64,000 nucleotides of DNA. Origin: Hymenopellis radicata. Lineage: Eukaryota; Basidiomycota; Agaricomycetes; Agaricales; Physalacriaceae. How positions within the stretch are numbered: position 1 is the stretch's first letter; the number at the start of each line of letters is the position of its first letter. The notes under the pieces are model-generated. The model did not search any database and had not been told where the DNA came from. It saw only the letters and a list, made by a program, of their open reading frames with translations. A program made the translations under genes and the position numbers. The stretch lies in contig JADNRX010000021.1 in assembly GCA_015501595.1 (NCBI GenBank), positions 62,001 to 126,000 of the forward strand, read 5' to 3'. Positions 1 through 13,245 of this stretch are shown here, one piece after another.

Positions 1-1617
1 GTCGCTCTGGGACGGATGTCTTTCCGGCGTATACTTGCTGGAAAGATGGGTCAGAACATGTGCTCGAAGAGCTATCCTTGAAAGAGTTCCTTTCGGGCAT
101 GTCGACCATAAACATGCGGCTTCGGGTACATCGATAGAATTAACATGCCAGAGCAGGTGCTCGAACAGCTCGCCGAGAGAGGCGAACGATGGTACAAAGC
201 ACTTCCCTCGATCCCACTGGCATTTCTGCTTGTCGGCGACAAGAGTATCCTTTCGTCTGTCTACGCCGCGAATGATGAATCTTTGTACAGGATCGGCCAA
301 GACCATTGCCTGCGCCTCGTGGAATATAGCGTTAACGTTTTTGATGACCTCAGACGCGCCGAGTGGGCCAGGATACTGGTCTCCTTGGGCGCCAAACACG
401 TCCTTATAGAGATTCCAAAAGTCCACTTGCGTGAGCTCCCCGTGCGATTTTGCAACGAACATTGTCTTCATCCTTGGCGTAGTTGTTAGTGAGATTCATA
501 TACACGCAACGTTCTCACCATTCGAAACAGCGCTGTGGCTCAGGCATCGGAAGAAGAGTCTGCAACTCCGCTTCGGTCAAATCGTGATCTCGCGTCTCTA
601 TGAGTCCTAAAGACGGCACAGCTCGTACATCACCGGTAATGTCCTTCGTTTTTGTCTCCTCCACTTGCTCATGGATAAGCAAATTGACCATGATTCGAAG
701 GATGCTTGGCATGTCGGGATGGAGCAGGAAAAAATTCGCCATGACGAGCTGGGATAAATGGATATAGAGGAAGTTCAGACACGCATCGACGAGTTTCTTG
801 TCAGTGATCAGCGGTAAATATCGCAGCGATGCGGTAAGTGCGGGAGATTGAGGGTGGAATAGATGTGAATTGAGAGGTTCCGCGAGAAGAATAGTGATTA
901 CTTTGAACGCAGCAATGATAGAAGGTCTATTGGAGGATTCCGACGCGATCTTTTGGAGAGGGTGGATGATATTGATCGCGACCGTGGTCAAGGTTTGGGA
1001 CGTGAAGTGGACGGCAATGGTGTTCATTAGTTCCATAGCATGAAGCAGGAATTCAGTATTTTCTTCCCTGCTCGAATCAAGATACCTAAGGGAGTTGACG
1101 ATGAGAGGGATGGTATGGGGCTGGTTGACTAGCTCTTGACAATCGGCATCCAGCAGGGCGGCGTTTCGTAGGACTGATATGGCCTCGATCGCGTTTCTGC
1201 GTTTCGCCTCAAGAGCGCGCGGTGGAGCAAATAACGCGCTCTCTGTGTTGAATTTCCGGTGACCCTCGAGGATGTACCACTCTGGGAGGATGAAAAGCCG
1301 TCTATAACGCCTGGCATACTGCGTAAGATGATAGCCTCGTTGATGCTGAGCCGCAGTAGTCGGTCTAATGCCCAAGCGACTTCAGTATCAATGCCGGATT
1401 GCAAGGCGAGAGCCATGCGGTTGTTGTAGACGGGCTCCGTGTACCATCCTGAAGAAAAGATTTTCGGTGAGTGTCGACGCAATGCCGATGCAAATTTCGA
1501 CTAACTTTCATAGTCGTCTTTGACGTTGTGAGTCCTTGTAGCAGTGTTTGGCTGGCTAGTCCGATATACGGTTGGCGCGACAGTATTTGAGCGGCTAGTG
1601 CTCGCGTACGAAGACAT
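1..1617 (-). CDS. RSC9: Rsc9-like subunit of RSC-type chromatin remodeller (3' end beyond window)
   Basis: Likely a nuclear subunit of the RSC/PBAF chromatin-remodelling complex, related to yeast Rsc9 and animal ARID2. Exon 1 (1617-1506) begins MSSYASTSRSNT; a 57-base intron (1505-1449) leads to ERWYTEPVYNNRMALALQSG, a block I recognise from fungal Rsc9. An alpha-helical armadillo-like stretch follows down to about 525. After a short intron, an RFX-like segment (FVAKSHGELTQVDFWNLYKD, then QRFIIRGVDRR) and a C-terminal C-x4-C-x12-H-x3-H zinc finger (CLWSTC...HVLTH) run off the left edge. Near 1298 the frame must change by one base between MPGVIDG and LFILPEWY; no intron fits, so this looks like a lost base. 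The family assignment rests on remembered motif order. The missing C terminus cannot be judged. Confidence 0.8.
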
Positions 1618-1921
1618 GGACTTGGTTCTGAAAGAAAGCGCGTCCGTCACACTTGTCACTGTGACCTAACTCGGACCGAGATCCGAGCATCTCAGGGCAG
1701 TCAGGTGACGCACGCTCCAGCTATCGACGAATCGTACATTGAGCATCCAAGGTCAGAATGATCATTCTAAGTCTAGGTCAAAATAATATTAATATTGTAT
1801 TTAGCACAGCAACGACTACGTTCGGATCCGATTAATAGTATAGGATAGATGTTGACACATTCAATCAGCGTTAAAAGTGGGTTCGCTGTAGTGGACCCGG
1901 TCGAGTGTGGGCCATAATAAT
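1618..1921. promoter_or_regulatory. Upstream region of the Rsc9-like gene
   Basis: A 304-base gap between two minus-strand genes. It must hold the promoter of the Rsc9-like gene and the 3' end of the F-box gene. It contains an AT-rich patch near 1780-1850 and a perfect 14-base palindrome, AGAATGATCATTCT, at 1755-1768. No ORF of note. Confidence 0.4.
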
Positions 1922-3979
1922 CTATAGAAAGTGATGACGTCCAGCGTCGTCCTCTGGAAAGGCACGCTGCATCTCCGGACTGAGGACCAGTCGTGCGCGA
2001 TCGGATGTTTTCTCAGTCTCAATATCACTGAAGTAGACAGCGAAATTGTGGATGACTGGGAAGAACTGCAGGATCATGTCCAACGAGGCATTTAACGGCT
2101 CTATGTTGTCTTCTGCAACGTCTGAAACATATATGAGCATAGGGTGACGCGTCAATATAGAGGTCATACATCTCTCGGATCCGTCAATTGAAAACGAAGT
2201 GTAGAATGGCTGATTGCGGCCTTTAGGCAGCTTATCAACATTCATCTCTCGAATCCACTTCTCGTCCTGTTTACAGACGTTCTAGAACAGGGTTAGAGAC
2301 AATATATATGACAGAGATGAACGATACGTACATCCCAAGCACATATGCAACCCTTGTATTTGTAGGTCTTGTGCTGGAATATCGTGCCGACGTGGAACTT
2401 GACGTGCATATTCTCCGGGGCAGAACGTAGGGAAACCGGTATCGTTCTCGAATGAAGTTGGATAACGCTTCTACGCTTCTCCTCCAGATGTTCCCGGACA
2501 GCACTTCCTTCGGGAAATATGGGAGCTATGGATTGTGGAAGAACTGTAACACAATCCACCAGGCCCATGTATGCGGTGGCGCGCGCAGCAAATTGCTCCC
2601 GGGTCGTCATGAGCAGATACAAGGTAAATGCCAGGTAAAGCGGGACTCGTGGTTGATTGTCAGCTACAACGATTCCCGCATTTAAAGAGGCGAGGATGTT
2701 TCGGCTGGTGCGGAGTAACATGGGGGGTGACAGAGAGGGCGATATGTACGGAGCCATCGACTGGGCTGGTATACCATGCCTCATAACGAGGTTAACGATA
2801 TCTTCTCGAAGAGACAATATCATCTTGGTCTCCGCCCCGAACACGTCGACATAGAAATCGTCCGCCGTCGGATCTGGCGATGAGATATGCGCAAGTACCC
2901 GTTGTGGGAAATCGACGGGAGATGCGGAGATACCTAGACCACGCGCGACAGCGACAAATACGTGGACAAGAGATATGGGTATGCTCTTCTTGTTCGTGGT
3001 CAAGTATTTATGGGGGAAGATGTTGTTTATGTTGTGGAACGCATGTGCTGTAAGAAAGACGTTGGCTTCGGGATATCGCGGTGAAGAGGGGAAATGTTGG
3101 TTGACACTCACATTCTACAGCTCCAAACCCTTCACTAGCCATAAAGTGGCAAATTTGCGTGCACAGGTCGACGGCATTATAACCTGGTTCGCCGCATAGC
3201 AAAACGCAGTTCTTGTCTAGTAAATGCTGCCGGCAGCGAGATATAAGGTTCTCGAAAATAAGGGATATCTGGAATTTCGTAAGGAAACGCCACGCCAGTG
3301 GTTGATGACACACGCACATATTTAGGCGAATAACCCGAAAAGCAGGAGAGGGCAGAAAACGAATCTACAAAAGTTACCGAGAAGTCTCCCCTTTGCTGCC
3401 TGTCCCATAAGTTGACAGCGTAGATCCTTGCGATAGAGTCCAGGATGGTACGAGCCCAATACCGCCGCGTTATTGCGTGCGGGGCGACTGAGGAGGAGTC
3501 CGATGGGTCGTTGTAAAATGTTCTCAGGAGTGGGGGCACCGGTTGAGAGCCTCCATCTCCAGAACGTCCCAGACGTCGAATGACATGCTGCAAAGAGCTG
3601 CAACATGGTCTAGTTGGCCATTCCGTTGCTCTACAATATGATCCAATAGATTAAGCGCCTTCCGGTCTATGCGTCGTCGCGCTCCATACAAAAGTCGCCA
3701 GTCGCCCTTGGTTTCAGAGCGACGCTGTGAATCCTCGTAGTCATTGCAGTGATGGTAGCGAGCCAAGTAATGAGGTTGCCAGATTGTAGAGATTTTGGCT
3801 GCTTCGCGTAACAACGCGTTTGCCTCCAGGAAAGCAATTAAGACGAGGATGGATTCTTCCCCATCTAGTGCATGCGATGCGGGTAAATGTTCCAAAATGC
3901 TTATGAGGATATCCAGAGGTAGTTCCATGGTAGTGGGGGATGGGGGTAGGGGAAGATCGGATTCGAGACGGTTATACAA
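1922..3979 (-). CDS. F-box protein with SirB1-like and YccV-like domains (FBXO21 type)
   Basis: Predicted substrate adaptor of an SCF ubiquitin ligase. The N terminus holds an F-box (MELPLDILISILEHLPASH, near residue 18). The middle resembles the SirB1/transglutaminase-like domain (NVFLTAHAFHNINNIFPHKY onward). The C terminus matches the hemimethylated-DNA-binding YccV/DUF525 domain (VKFHVGTIFQHKTYKYKG, then GRNQPFYTSFSIDGSER and YVSDVAEDNIEPLN). This order is that of FBXO21. Several introns are clear, for example GTGTGTCA...TTCCAG near 3310-3270 and GTGAGTGTC...CGAAG near 3110. The frame must change by one base near 3541-3550, between DVLEMEAL and VPPLLRTFYND, and no intron fits. The start could be 3979, or the internal Met at 3928 just before the F-box. 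Protein class is secure; substrate is unknown. Confidence 0.8.
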
Positions 3980-4249
3980 TCCATTTGATTGCCGGCGGCA
4001 ACTCAGATTGAAAACGACCCACCTCGTTTGGATTCAGTACTCTGAGTTGAGGGCTTGGCTCACACGACAACTAAACAATACACATCTGGGGTATGTGCCA
4101 GTCTATTGATATGGACACAGGTAGCTAAAATGCCTCAAAATGTTCGCATTCTCTCCGCGAGTGATGAAAATGATTCTATACACGACAATTTTTTATATCG
4201 ATAGCCACCGTCAACCAGCATACGCCAAAGAAGCCAAACGAGGAGATAA

Positions 4250-5371
4250 TCATGCCTCGTCCGAATCCGCCTCTCCTCCGTCCTTCCACAGATCGTACAT
4301 CTTCCGACGATTACTCCCCCGTGTCTCCGGATCGCTAGCTGCGTTGAATATTTGACGCAGAAGTCTACCCCGTAAAATGGGCTCATCCAATTTATCCTGA
4401 TCGCCACAAGATGCACATGCATTCGACAGAAGATGTCGGTATGTCCCATCTGACGCGCCAGGTTCCAATCGAACGCGTTTCGCGACGGGTGGACGATCTT
4501 CAGAAGACAATTCCGATAACAATGGAGTTAAAAGCGCCGTCTGAATGCGGTTGTATGTCGTAGAGATGGGGGTACGGGAGGCTACTGTGAGGAAGGGGGA
4601 TACCAGGCCACAAAGTGGTGCAGGACGTGTTGTAGAGTCAGTAGAAGGTTTCGACATGGCATTGTCTAATTCTTGAAGGTATATGTCGGCAAGATGATAT
4701 ATAAGGCTCGTTGGAACCTTGATGTCGCCCGGGCTAGAATGAATTGAGTAACGAGACAACGCACATTCAAATAAACTCACCACAAAGGACCGCCTTCTCT
4801 CGTCAGTATACGGTTGTACTCCTCGACCGCTTCAAGATCCCATCCAGTCCGTATCAGTAGTCGGAATCCCGCATTTACAAAGCGCCGCACAAGCATGTAG
4901 TATTTGTCAATTCTGACAAGTCAGTGAAAAATGAGGTTATGGTGACATGAAGCGCACCTCAAACGGTCAATCCCACTCCATTCCCGAACCGTTGTCTCCC
5001 AGAAGCCATCGAGGAAGGTTAAGGAGGCAGGCGTAGATGTGATGGTTAAAATGAGCTCTGCGAGCTCTGTCGCAAGTGCCTGTTGAACTAGAGGTTTGTC
5101 TGACATCCAGAAGCCTGCGGAGATAAGTACATTTGTAGAGACCACGACGATAATCGGCATACAGTAGAATATCCCTTTCCACAGCTTGGCCATCTCTGGG
5201 GGCGGGAGCGCATCTTCCGAGTCCGACAGAAAAGTTGACAAGTTTTTGATCGCTTTATCGCGTACTTTTTTCTCTATTTTTGGGTCAACTATGAGGCTAT
5301 CGACACACATCATTCGTACCGGTAGACGCGAGATATTTTCCTAGCGGCGGTGTTGAGGAAGAAGTCGACAT
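4250..5371 (-). CDS. RRP1: Ribosomal RNA processing protein 1 (Rrp1/Nop52)
   Basis: Nucleolar protein of the Nop52/Rrp1 family, needed for 27S pre-rRNA processing and 60S subunit assembly. Family signatures in order: VRDKAIKNLSTFLSD, EMAKLWKGIFYC, FWMSDKPLVQQALATELAEL, IDRLR followed by an exon with DKYYMLVRRFVNAGFRLL, and GDIKVPTSLIYHLADIYLQEL. The intron before PGDIKVP (GTGAGTTT...TTCTAG) splices cleanly in frame. The C terminus is shorter and more variable, ending KDGGEADSDEA. The chosen start (5371, MSTSSSTPPLGKYLAST) resembles family N termini but needs an unusually short 31-base intron to join VDPKIEKK. The alternative is the ATG at 5313, which loses that N terminus. The start codon lies 137 bases from the divergent hydroxyisourate hydrolase start. 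Confidence 0.87.
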
Positions 5372-5508
5372 CGTTGCTGTCAATGGAAGAGGAACTTTCT
5401 AGGCAAATTTCCGGCCAGTCTGATCAGGTGACATCATCGCCTGCGGTGAGTCGCGTCTTACATTCATACTTAATCTCCACGTCTTCAGCAACGCTAGCAC
5501 AGTAAATC

Positions 5509-6042
5509 ATGTCCAAGTCACCGATTACTTGCCATAGTGCGCCACTTTGTTGACTGCCGAACGTCGATTTTTGACGCATCGTAGTTCTTGACTCTAGTTC
5601 GGGGCGTCCAGCTCCCAATGTTGAAATCCGTCTCCAGCAGTTCGAGAAAGCTACGGAAGAAGGTGGAGCTGATTTGTTCAATCCAATTGCCAGAGGGTGT
5701 GTCGTGCTTTCTCGATTTAGATGCATGTGCTTATGCCTTGGCCAGAGTAACCAACTCAGATGGACGATGTCTCGATCTTCTTCCACCCATAGAGAATTCC
5801 GAAGAGACAAAGCGTACCATAACACCAGGTCTTTACAAGATCGTATTCAAAGTGAAGGATTACTTTGAAAACAAGGGACAGAAATGCTTCTATCCTTGGG
5901 TCGAAGTACGCCACACACGAATTCTGTAGGATTTGACTAAGAGATCTTGCAGATTACTTTTGAGTTAGAGAAACCAACGGAGCATTATCACATTCCTCTC
6001 CTCATCAGTCCTTATTCGTTCACGACTTATCGGGGCAGTTGA
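5509..6042 (+). CDS. 5-hydroxyisourate hydrolase (transthyretin-related)
   Basis: Hydrolyses 5-hydroxyisourate, the urate oxidase product, to OHCU in the ureide pathway; in fungi it supports use of purines as nitrogen source. Four exons splice cleanly: 5509-5536, 5585-5696, 5746-5905 and 5953-6042. The family signatures are all present: N-terminal SPITCHILD with its active-site His, the GRPA segment with the conserved Arg, FYPWVEITFE with HYHIPLLISPYSFTTY, and the hallmark C-terminal tetrapeptide YRGS directly before the stop. The length (about 129 residues) is normal for a stand-alone enzyme. No peroxisomal PTS1 is visible, and there is no fused OHCU decarboxylase domain. It faces Rrp1 head-to-head and Ubc12 tail-to-tail. 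Reading frame intact. Confidence 0.93.
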
Positions 6043-6263
6043 ACATCACGAAGAAACAAGGATTAGAGCCTGTATTATGTATATAGCCACAATCGATCAA
6101 GGATGTCGAAATCTAAATGTTTGTGTCTATCTAATACTTAACGAGGCATGAGAGAGGAGACGTGAAAATGCAGAAGTATAGTGAATGTATGTACGGAGAT
6201 GTGCAGAGACGACAGCAAGGAAACGGTAATGAGGATAGCGTGTGCAAAGAGAAGGAAAGAACA

Positions 6264-7076
6264 CTATCGTGTAAGAACATTGTCATATTGTTGGCCTTTG
6301 ATAGATGCGCCCCGCATGGACGCCTTGACGTTGTTCAAGAACTGGTCTCTGTTCTTGCTCATCTCTACAGCAGCCTCTGTGATGGGAAACGATGTATCAG
6401 CCGTGTTACGCACGCGATCGCATAAGCACATACCTTTGTTTAGTGGATCGTCCGCGTTTGGTTCAAGGAACAGGTACTGTAGTCCCACCATGACTGAATT
6501 GAGATTGAGTACGGGCTTCCAGTCTTCTCGGAGGATGTTCAAGCACACGTTGCCCTCGAGGTCAACGTTGGGGTGGTATATCTACGAAACGGTCGATCAA
6601 TACAGGTCATCGTGAAAACCACTGCGCAACTCACGGTTTGCGTGCATTTGACTTTCGGAGGGTCGTGAGGGTAGTTGGTGTTTATGGCAAAGGAGAAGAC
6701 AAAGGAGCCGCCCTTGTACATGCCTATACGGGAGACAGAATCAGCATCAGGCCATCGACATCGGATAGATGGGCGCACCCTCGTCAGGCGTGATTGTGAG
6801 CGTAAAGTTGAGAAGATCGGCGGCATCGGGGAAATTGGTGGTCATCGTCGAGGGCAGATCCAACTCAGTCAAGTCTGCGAAGGAGACCTTAGAAAACACT
6901 GTCGATGTCGTGTAATCACAACCGCACCTTTCTGTACTCGTATTTGAGCGGCGCTGACTTTAGGCTTCTTCTTGGCCGCCGCATCCTCGTTCTTCTTCAT
7001 ACTCCATATCTGTTATCTTCGATTAGCGGGGCGCATATACACGACAAGGAGAGCGGGAAATAGGTACCTTGATCAT
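6264..7076 (-). CDS. UBC12: NEDD8-conjugating enzyme Ubc12 (E2)
   Basis: Transfers NEDD8/Rub1 to cullins, activating SCF-type ligases. The N terminus [12 protein letters not shown] is the Ubc12-specific extension that docks on the NAE E1, and the first intron follows codon 3. The UBC fold is complete: [37 protein letters not shown], the HPN motif with catalytic Cys ([19 protein letters not shown]), then [20 protein letters not shown] and [13 protein letters not shown]. Five or so introns all splice in frame, for example GTGAGTTGCG...TTCGTAG near 6630-6580. Length (about 185 residues) is normal. Two F-box proteins in this window would depend on cullins it modifies, but that is only a pathway link. 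Confidence 0.95.
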
Positions 7077-7421
7077 CGTGGCGAGTGGCAAGGAAACTGA
7101 GTCAAAGGTCGTGGTAGCAATACAACTTCTGAAGCGCTTCCGAATCTAGACATGATGCACCGCCACAACCACTACACTTCCAGTACCTTCTTGCCGGACT
7201 TTTGCACTGACGGCCACCCAAGTTTGGACAATTATTACACGAAAATGACACGTTTCACTGACCTGCGCGACGCCTGACGGCCCTGGCCTGCTCACTGGTC
7301 AGTCATAGTGCGTACTTATCTGTGCATATGGACGACATCTGACTTGATATAAACTTACTGACCTTGTGGTTTTGTCACGTAATAGAAAAGCTATTCACTT
7401 CCTGGCTTGCTTCGAACCATC
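7077..7421. promoter_or_regulatory. Divergent promoter, UBC12 / 2-oxoglutarate oxygenase
   Basis: A 345-base gap between start codons facing apart. It has pyrimidine-rich patches and several GTCA/TGAC words, but no clear TATA box at a standard distance from either start. No gene is visible inside. Confidence 0.5.
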
Positions 7422-8855
7422 ATGTCCACCGCACCTCCCGTATCTATGGGTTTGCCCATCATTGACCTTGATCTCTTCTTGTCTCAGTCTAGAGATTCTC
7501 CTGCAGTGCAGACCGAGTGTAAAAAGGCAAGTTGACACACGGAGTGTAGAGCTTCCTGATGAATGTTTCGATAGGCCGCTGATGCCTTGATTACTTATGG
7601 GGCGCTGATCCTTCGTGATTCTCGCGTCTCTGAAGAGGATAACATCACCTTTCTCGACCTGTTAGAGGATTACTTTGCCCAACCTCTGGAGGATCTGCAA
7701 AAGGACGAACGTCCTGAACTGAGCTATCAGGTTGGCGCAACCCTCGAGAATACAGAGAAGCCTAAATGTGCAGTCGATGAGCCAGTAAGGTGTTTTTATC
7801 CTAGTTATTATCTCTCATTCCAAACAGCTCTAGTGTCTTCGTATCATAGAAAGACTGGAACCATCCGAACGACCACTAGATATCAGTGCGCACTCTCCCG
7901 ATCCTAAATGTCGCTTTTTCTACAAGATGAGCGAGAAACCGCCTTACGAGACGAAATATCCATCCCTCAACGCCCCAAATGTCATTCCTCAGGCCGAACA
8001 TCTCAAGGAGCGCTGGGTACCGACCATGGATAAATGGGGAGCCTCCATGAAGCGCGCGTAAGTCTTGCATGACATTGCATTCACATGTCTAAATCCACGA
8101 AAACAGTGTTGAGAACCTGGCCGACATGACTTCCATTGGTCTTGGTCTTCATTCTGACACCTTCCGGGTCGCCGGAAAATACGGGTAAGTAACTTCGTAA
8201 TCTAGCCTTTCAACCTGTCCTTATACCTTTGTACAGTCCTCATATCCTTGCGCCAACCGCTTCCGACTTGAGAAAGTATGGCGAGAAGGATACCATTCTC
8301 GCCGGTTTCCATACTGATCTCAACTTCCTGACAATCCATGGCCGCTCGCGGTATCCCGGTTTGCACGTCTGGGCGCGTAATACGGGGAAGCGCATTCCGG
8401 TCAAGATTCCGGAGGGGAACTATCTGTTGGTGCAAGCAGGCAAGCAGTTAGAACACCTGAGCGGAGGCCTTATCAAGGCTGGATTCCACGAGGTTGTTGT
8501 GAATGACAAGACTATCGAGGTACGTGGTGAACGACTGTTGCCCAACGTGGTATGTGACTTTGCTCTAAGGTCATTGAAAAACGTAAGGAACAATATCCTG
8601 ACCGCCCTCTTATCCGGATATCTTCGACATTCTTCTGGCACCTCTCTTCCGACTATGACTTGGTGCCAATCCCTGCATTGGCGGGCCGCGCGCAACGTCT
8701 TCGCGCTGGTCTCACTTATCATGACGATGAGGTTCTCTATGAACCCATGAAAGTCGGGCAGCAAGTTCAGAAGTAAGATTCCCTGCTTCCAGACATATGC
8801 AAACATTGCTGACTGTTACATCAGCGAGTTGAAGCACATTGCCCTAATGGCATAG
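7422..8855 (+). CDS. 2-oxoglutarate/Fe(II)-dependent oxygenase, isopenicillin-N-synthase-like fold
   Basis: Predicted non-haem iron oxygenase of unknown substrate. The N terminus (MSTAPPVSMGLPIIDLDLFL) is the typical IPNS-like opening. The iron ligands are recognisable as HTD in GFHTDLNFLTIHG and the distal His in GGLIKAGFHEVV; an R-x-S 2-oxoglutarate anchor appears in LIRISSTFFWH. The middle contains a G-R-R-P-free lid with ENLADMTSIGLGLHSDTF. About five introns splice in frame, including one at GTAAGTAAC...TGTACAG near 8186-8236 and one at GTACGTGG...CTCTAAG near 8521-8570. The C terminus ends NELKHIALMA. It is next to no other biosynthetic enzyme that would suggest a metabolite cluster. 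Fold assignment is good; specificity unknown. Confidence 0.85.
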
Positions 8856-8911
8856 AGTTCCTACAACGGTTTTCTGCTATGTGCTAATGATGTATATACA
8901 CACAACATCGT

Positions 8912-9950
8912 CTATGGAGGAGGATCCGTGCGCAATCGCTCGATAATGAGCGCAGACATCAAAATGTCGTCAAAGTAGTCATGACCTGTTGGCGTTACTT
9001 CAAGTTTCGGATATTGCACTGGTCTCCCCGCTCGTCTCAGCAGATTCCTTGGGGTGAATTTGGCAAGAAAATTGGCCTGTGTTCGTTCCTTCGATGTAAA
9101 ACACTATTCGGAATGTCTCTTACCAAAAGCACTCGCGACTGAGTTTGGCTACTCACATTAAGTGTGCCACCTCCAGCATTATCGTCCCATGTTAAGGTGA
9201 CCAGCTTGTCACTCCTACTGACAGTTTTCCATGTCCAACTCTGTAGCACTCTTCAGACCTTTCAATACTTCATGACGACCATCATAGCTTACATTTTTGA
9301 AGAACTTGGTGTATGAAGTCAGGATATCGTTGATGGAATATTCGTTTCCGCCTAAACAAACGGTGTTCGATATTCTCGAGTTGCTGGGCCCAATTCTACT
9401 CCAACTACTTATGAGCGTCTCGGACGGGTAAAGTGGGGCCCTTATTGCTTACTCGAAATCTCCAATGACATCGCCCTCGCAGGAAGACTTCCGTATGGTC
9501 GTGATGAACGAGGTGGGTGTGAAGCAGTTCATGTTCACTGAAATATGATAAGGTTCCCGGGCACCTTTCTGATTTGCGCCCGTAGCGTGAGGCGCGTAAA
9601 GTAGCATGGAATTTTGGTCCAATGGCGATAAACTTGGACCAAAGTTGTACACGATAGTCGATACTGGCCGGACTAGTACTTGATATCTGTCCAAGCAGTT
9701 ATGAGAACCCTTGGAATGCGATAACGAATTATCATACGTTGGAGGAATGGGTGAACTTGAGCGGCCATAGTGAAGACTGGGATGGCATGGCGGAGGAGGT
9801 GGCAAGCCTGCACTACCCGGCGGAGAGCCAGGCCCTGAGGCAGTGGCAAGGGGTAGCCCAGGTTTTGAGGTCTCACTACGACAGCAAGTTTGCGATTTAG
9901 ACACGGAAGGAAAACGAGGTTCGAGCTCACCTTGGGGAGGGAAGAATCAT
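8912..9950 (-). CDS. Uncharacterised basidiomycete protein, paralogue A (possibly DUF6593-type)
   Basis: I cannot assign a function. The start chosen is MILPSP at 9950, joined over a 56-base intron to SETSKPGLPLATASG. A Pro/Gly/Ser-rich, probably disordered N terminus (to about residue 80) precedes a beta-rich core with YHISVNMNCFTPTSFITTI, GDVIGDFE, a WTWK...LTWDDNAGG segment and LAKFTPRNLLRR. The C terminus is PTGHDYFDDILMSALIIERL followed by a short tail. The core and this tail recur in the gene at 13246-14474, so the two are paralogues 3.3 kb apart on one strand. The layout resembles my memory of the basidiomycete DUF6593 family, but I could not verify that. All four introns splice in frame and the gene looks intact. 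Confidence 0.7.
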
Positions 9951-10445
9951 AACAACACCATGTATAGAGGCGAAGACGAGTGAGAGAGATGACACAAGAG
10001 CTGGATTGAAGGCCTATCAGGACGCATACTATCTAATGCTGTGTCGGAGAACTTCTCCGAGAAGAGGTGCTTTGTACACGGCCACGTGCACGCGGCAAAC
10101 GCCAACTCGCGATGATCGATCCCGTTAAGTCCGATTATCGACCTGCCTAGACCCGCCCATCATGTCAGCATCCCGTCTCCTGCGGTTCTTGTTCAGCTGC
10201 TGGCGCTGCTTCTTCCAGGAACTGTACCCACCATCACAGAGGTCGCCGTACCACATGATTCCTCATAATTGAATTGGCGTCAAGCGTGGCTACTGAGGTT
10301 GCTCAGACGGTACATCTTATCGTTGACCCGCCCTATCATTGATAAACGTCACTTGACATTTCCCGCGACGATCTCATTGTCCCCCCCAAACTCCCCAAAA
10401 CCGGGACCCACTACTGTGACTACGCGAGGGACCCAAAACGTCAAT
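9951..10445. promoter_or_regulatory. Divergent promoter, paralogue A / class-III aminotransferase
   Basis: A 495-base gap between divergent starts. An in-frame ORF extends the aminotransferase upstream to 10269, but its sequence (Arg/Leu/Pro-rich) is unlike the family and is more likely 5' leader. Around 10375-10400 there is a C-rich run. No separate gene seen. Confidence 0.45.
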
Positions 10446-12067
<1,622 letters not shown>

Positions 12068-12245
12068 TTGGATTACGAGATGTATACTTTGCTAGTATCC
12101 ATCACCCTCGAGACCTTCTACTAGCCGAGTAGCCTCAGTTTGTGAGGCAGATGTCAATCCAGGAACCTTCGGTCCGTCGATCCGGATTGATGTCTTCTTT
12201 GAAAAACACGCATAAACAGGCAATGATTTTTCAATTTCCCCCATC

Positions 12246-13128
12246 ATGACTGAGTACGACTATAGTCCCGAGGCTGTCGAGCGGTACAAGGACAAGCAGC
12301 GTAGCGTTCACAGATGGGCTGTCGAGACGTCGAGGCATAATCCTGCCAATCCCATAACGCTCTCGAAGACGCCTCAGAGATCGCATACATATAGCGGTGG
12401 TACTCATAGACGGTCTTCGTCTTCATCTCGCCCTTCGTCAAGCGCGAGACCTCAGCCGCGGAGGTCGAGCACGGACAACAGTCGTTCGGGACATAGGTCA
12501 CCGCCTCGCCAGCCGACCAGGTCGTACACGACGCCACCGGTGATTCCGGTGCAGCCCTACCAATCCTATGCATACCAACCACAGCCGTACTTTCCTCCTC
12601 CTCCGCCCGGACGAAGGGTTGTAGTTGCAACTGTGCGTAATCGTTGTCTCCGAACATATCTCATCGTTACTGAGCTTCATTGAGCAGTCACCAGTTCAGC
12701 AAAGTGCCCCCGCTTATTATTATTACACGCCGCAGCCCCAGAAAAAAGGAGTTTTATCTCGATTAATGACTTTCATGGGCGTCAACACGAATCCCAAGCC
12801 CGTACGCGACAACTCCACGCACTCCAGCTCCAGACACTCCAGTAGACGGAAGCGGAGGTATTCTTATTGGTACGCCCCAATTGGTTCCGTCCGATCGATC
12901 ACTTCTAATCTGTCATCCCCACAGATTTCACGATTCCTGAGCCATTCACCATACATAATGCATTTACGATACCATAGACCCACGATAGTACATACCACGA
13001 CACCTTCGATACATCCAGTACAACCACAACAGCATGTGGACTGCATTTCATGTCAGCAATTTTACAGTAATAGTAATACGACGTACTTCAGCTTTCATTT
13101 AGTGGAGTCGCTTGCCGGACTGAGATGA
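12246..13128 (+). CDS. Hypothetical Ser/Arg/Pro-rich protein
   Basis: Not recognised. The start MTEYDYSPEAVERYKDKQRS is followed by a low-complexity Ser/Arg/Pro segment and a Tyr/Pro-rich stretch with PPPPPGRR, both likely disordered. An intron (GTGCGTAAT...TGAGCAG, about 12636-12688) joins VVVAT to SPVQQSAPAYYYYTPQP. A short hydrophobic/basic piece (GVLSRLMTFMGVNTNPKP) then precedes a Ser/Arg-rich tail. The 3' end is uncertain. Unspliced reading stops at 13128. If GTACGCC...CCACAG (about 12870-12924) is an intron, its joining makes a TGA and the protein ends RRKRRYSY. Codon use looks like the neighbours. It may be fast-evolving and lineage-specific. Confidence 0.5.
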
Positions 13129-13245
13129 TTGCTAACGGATATGAACGTTTTCCCTTTTAATAACGATACACAACAGTCCGAAGTTGGTCCGAAGAGGTAA
13201 TAAAGCCTAATACGACACGATGATGACTCCACCTTCTCTCAAGTT

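Noticed and set aside
10269..10445. N-terminal extension of the class-III aminotransferase
   Set aside because: In frame but unlike the family; MTSNNEPAFW at 10446 gives a normal N terminus.
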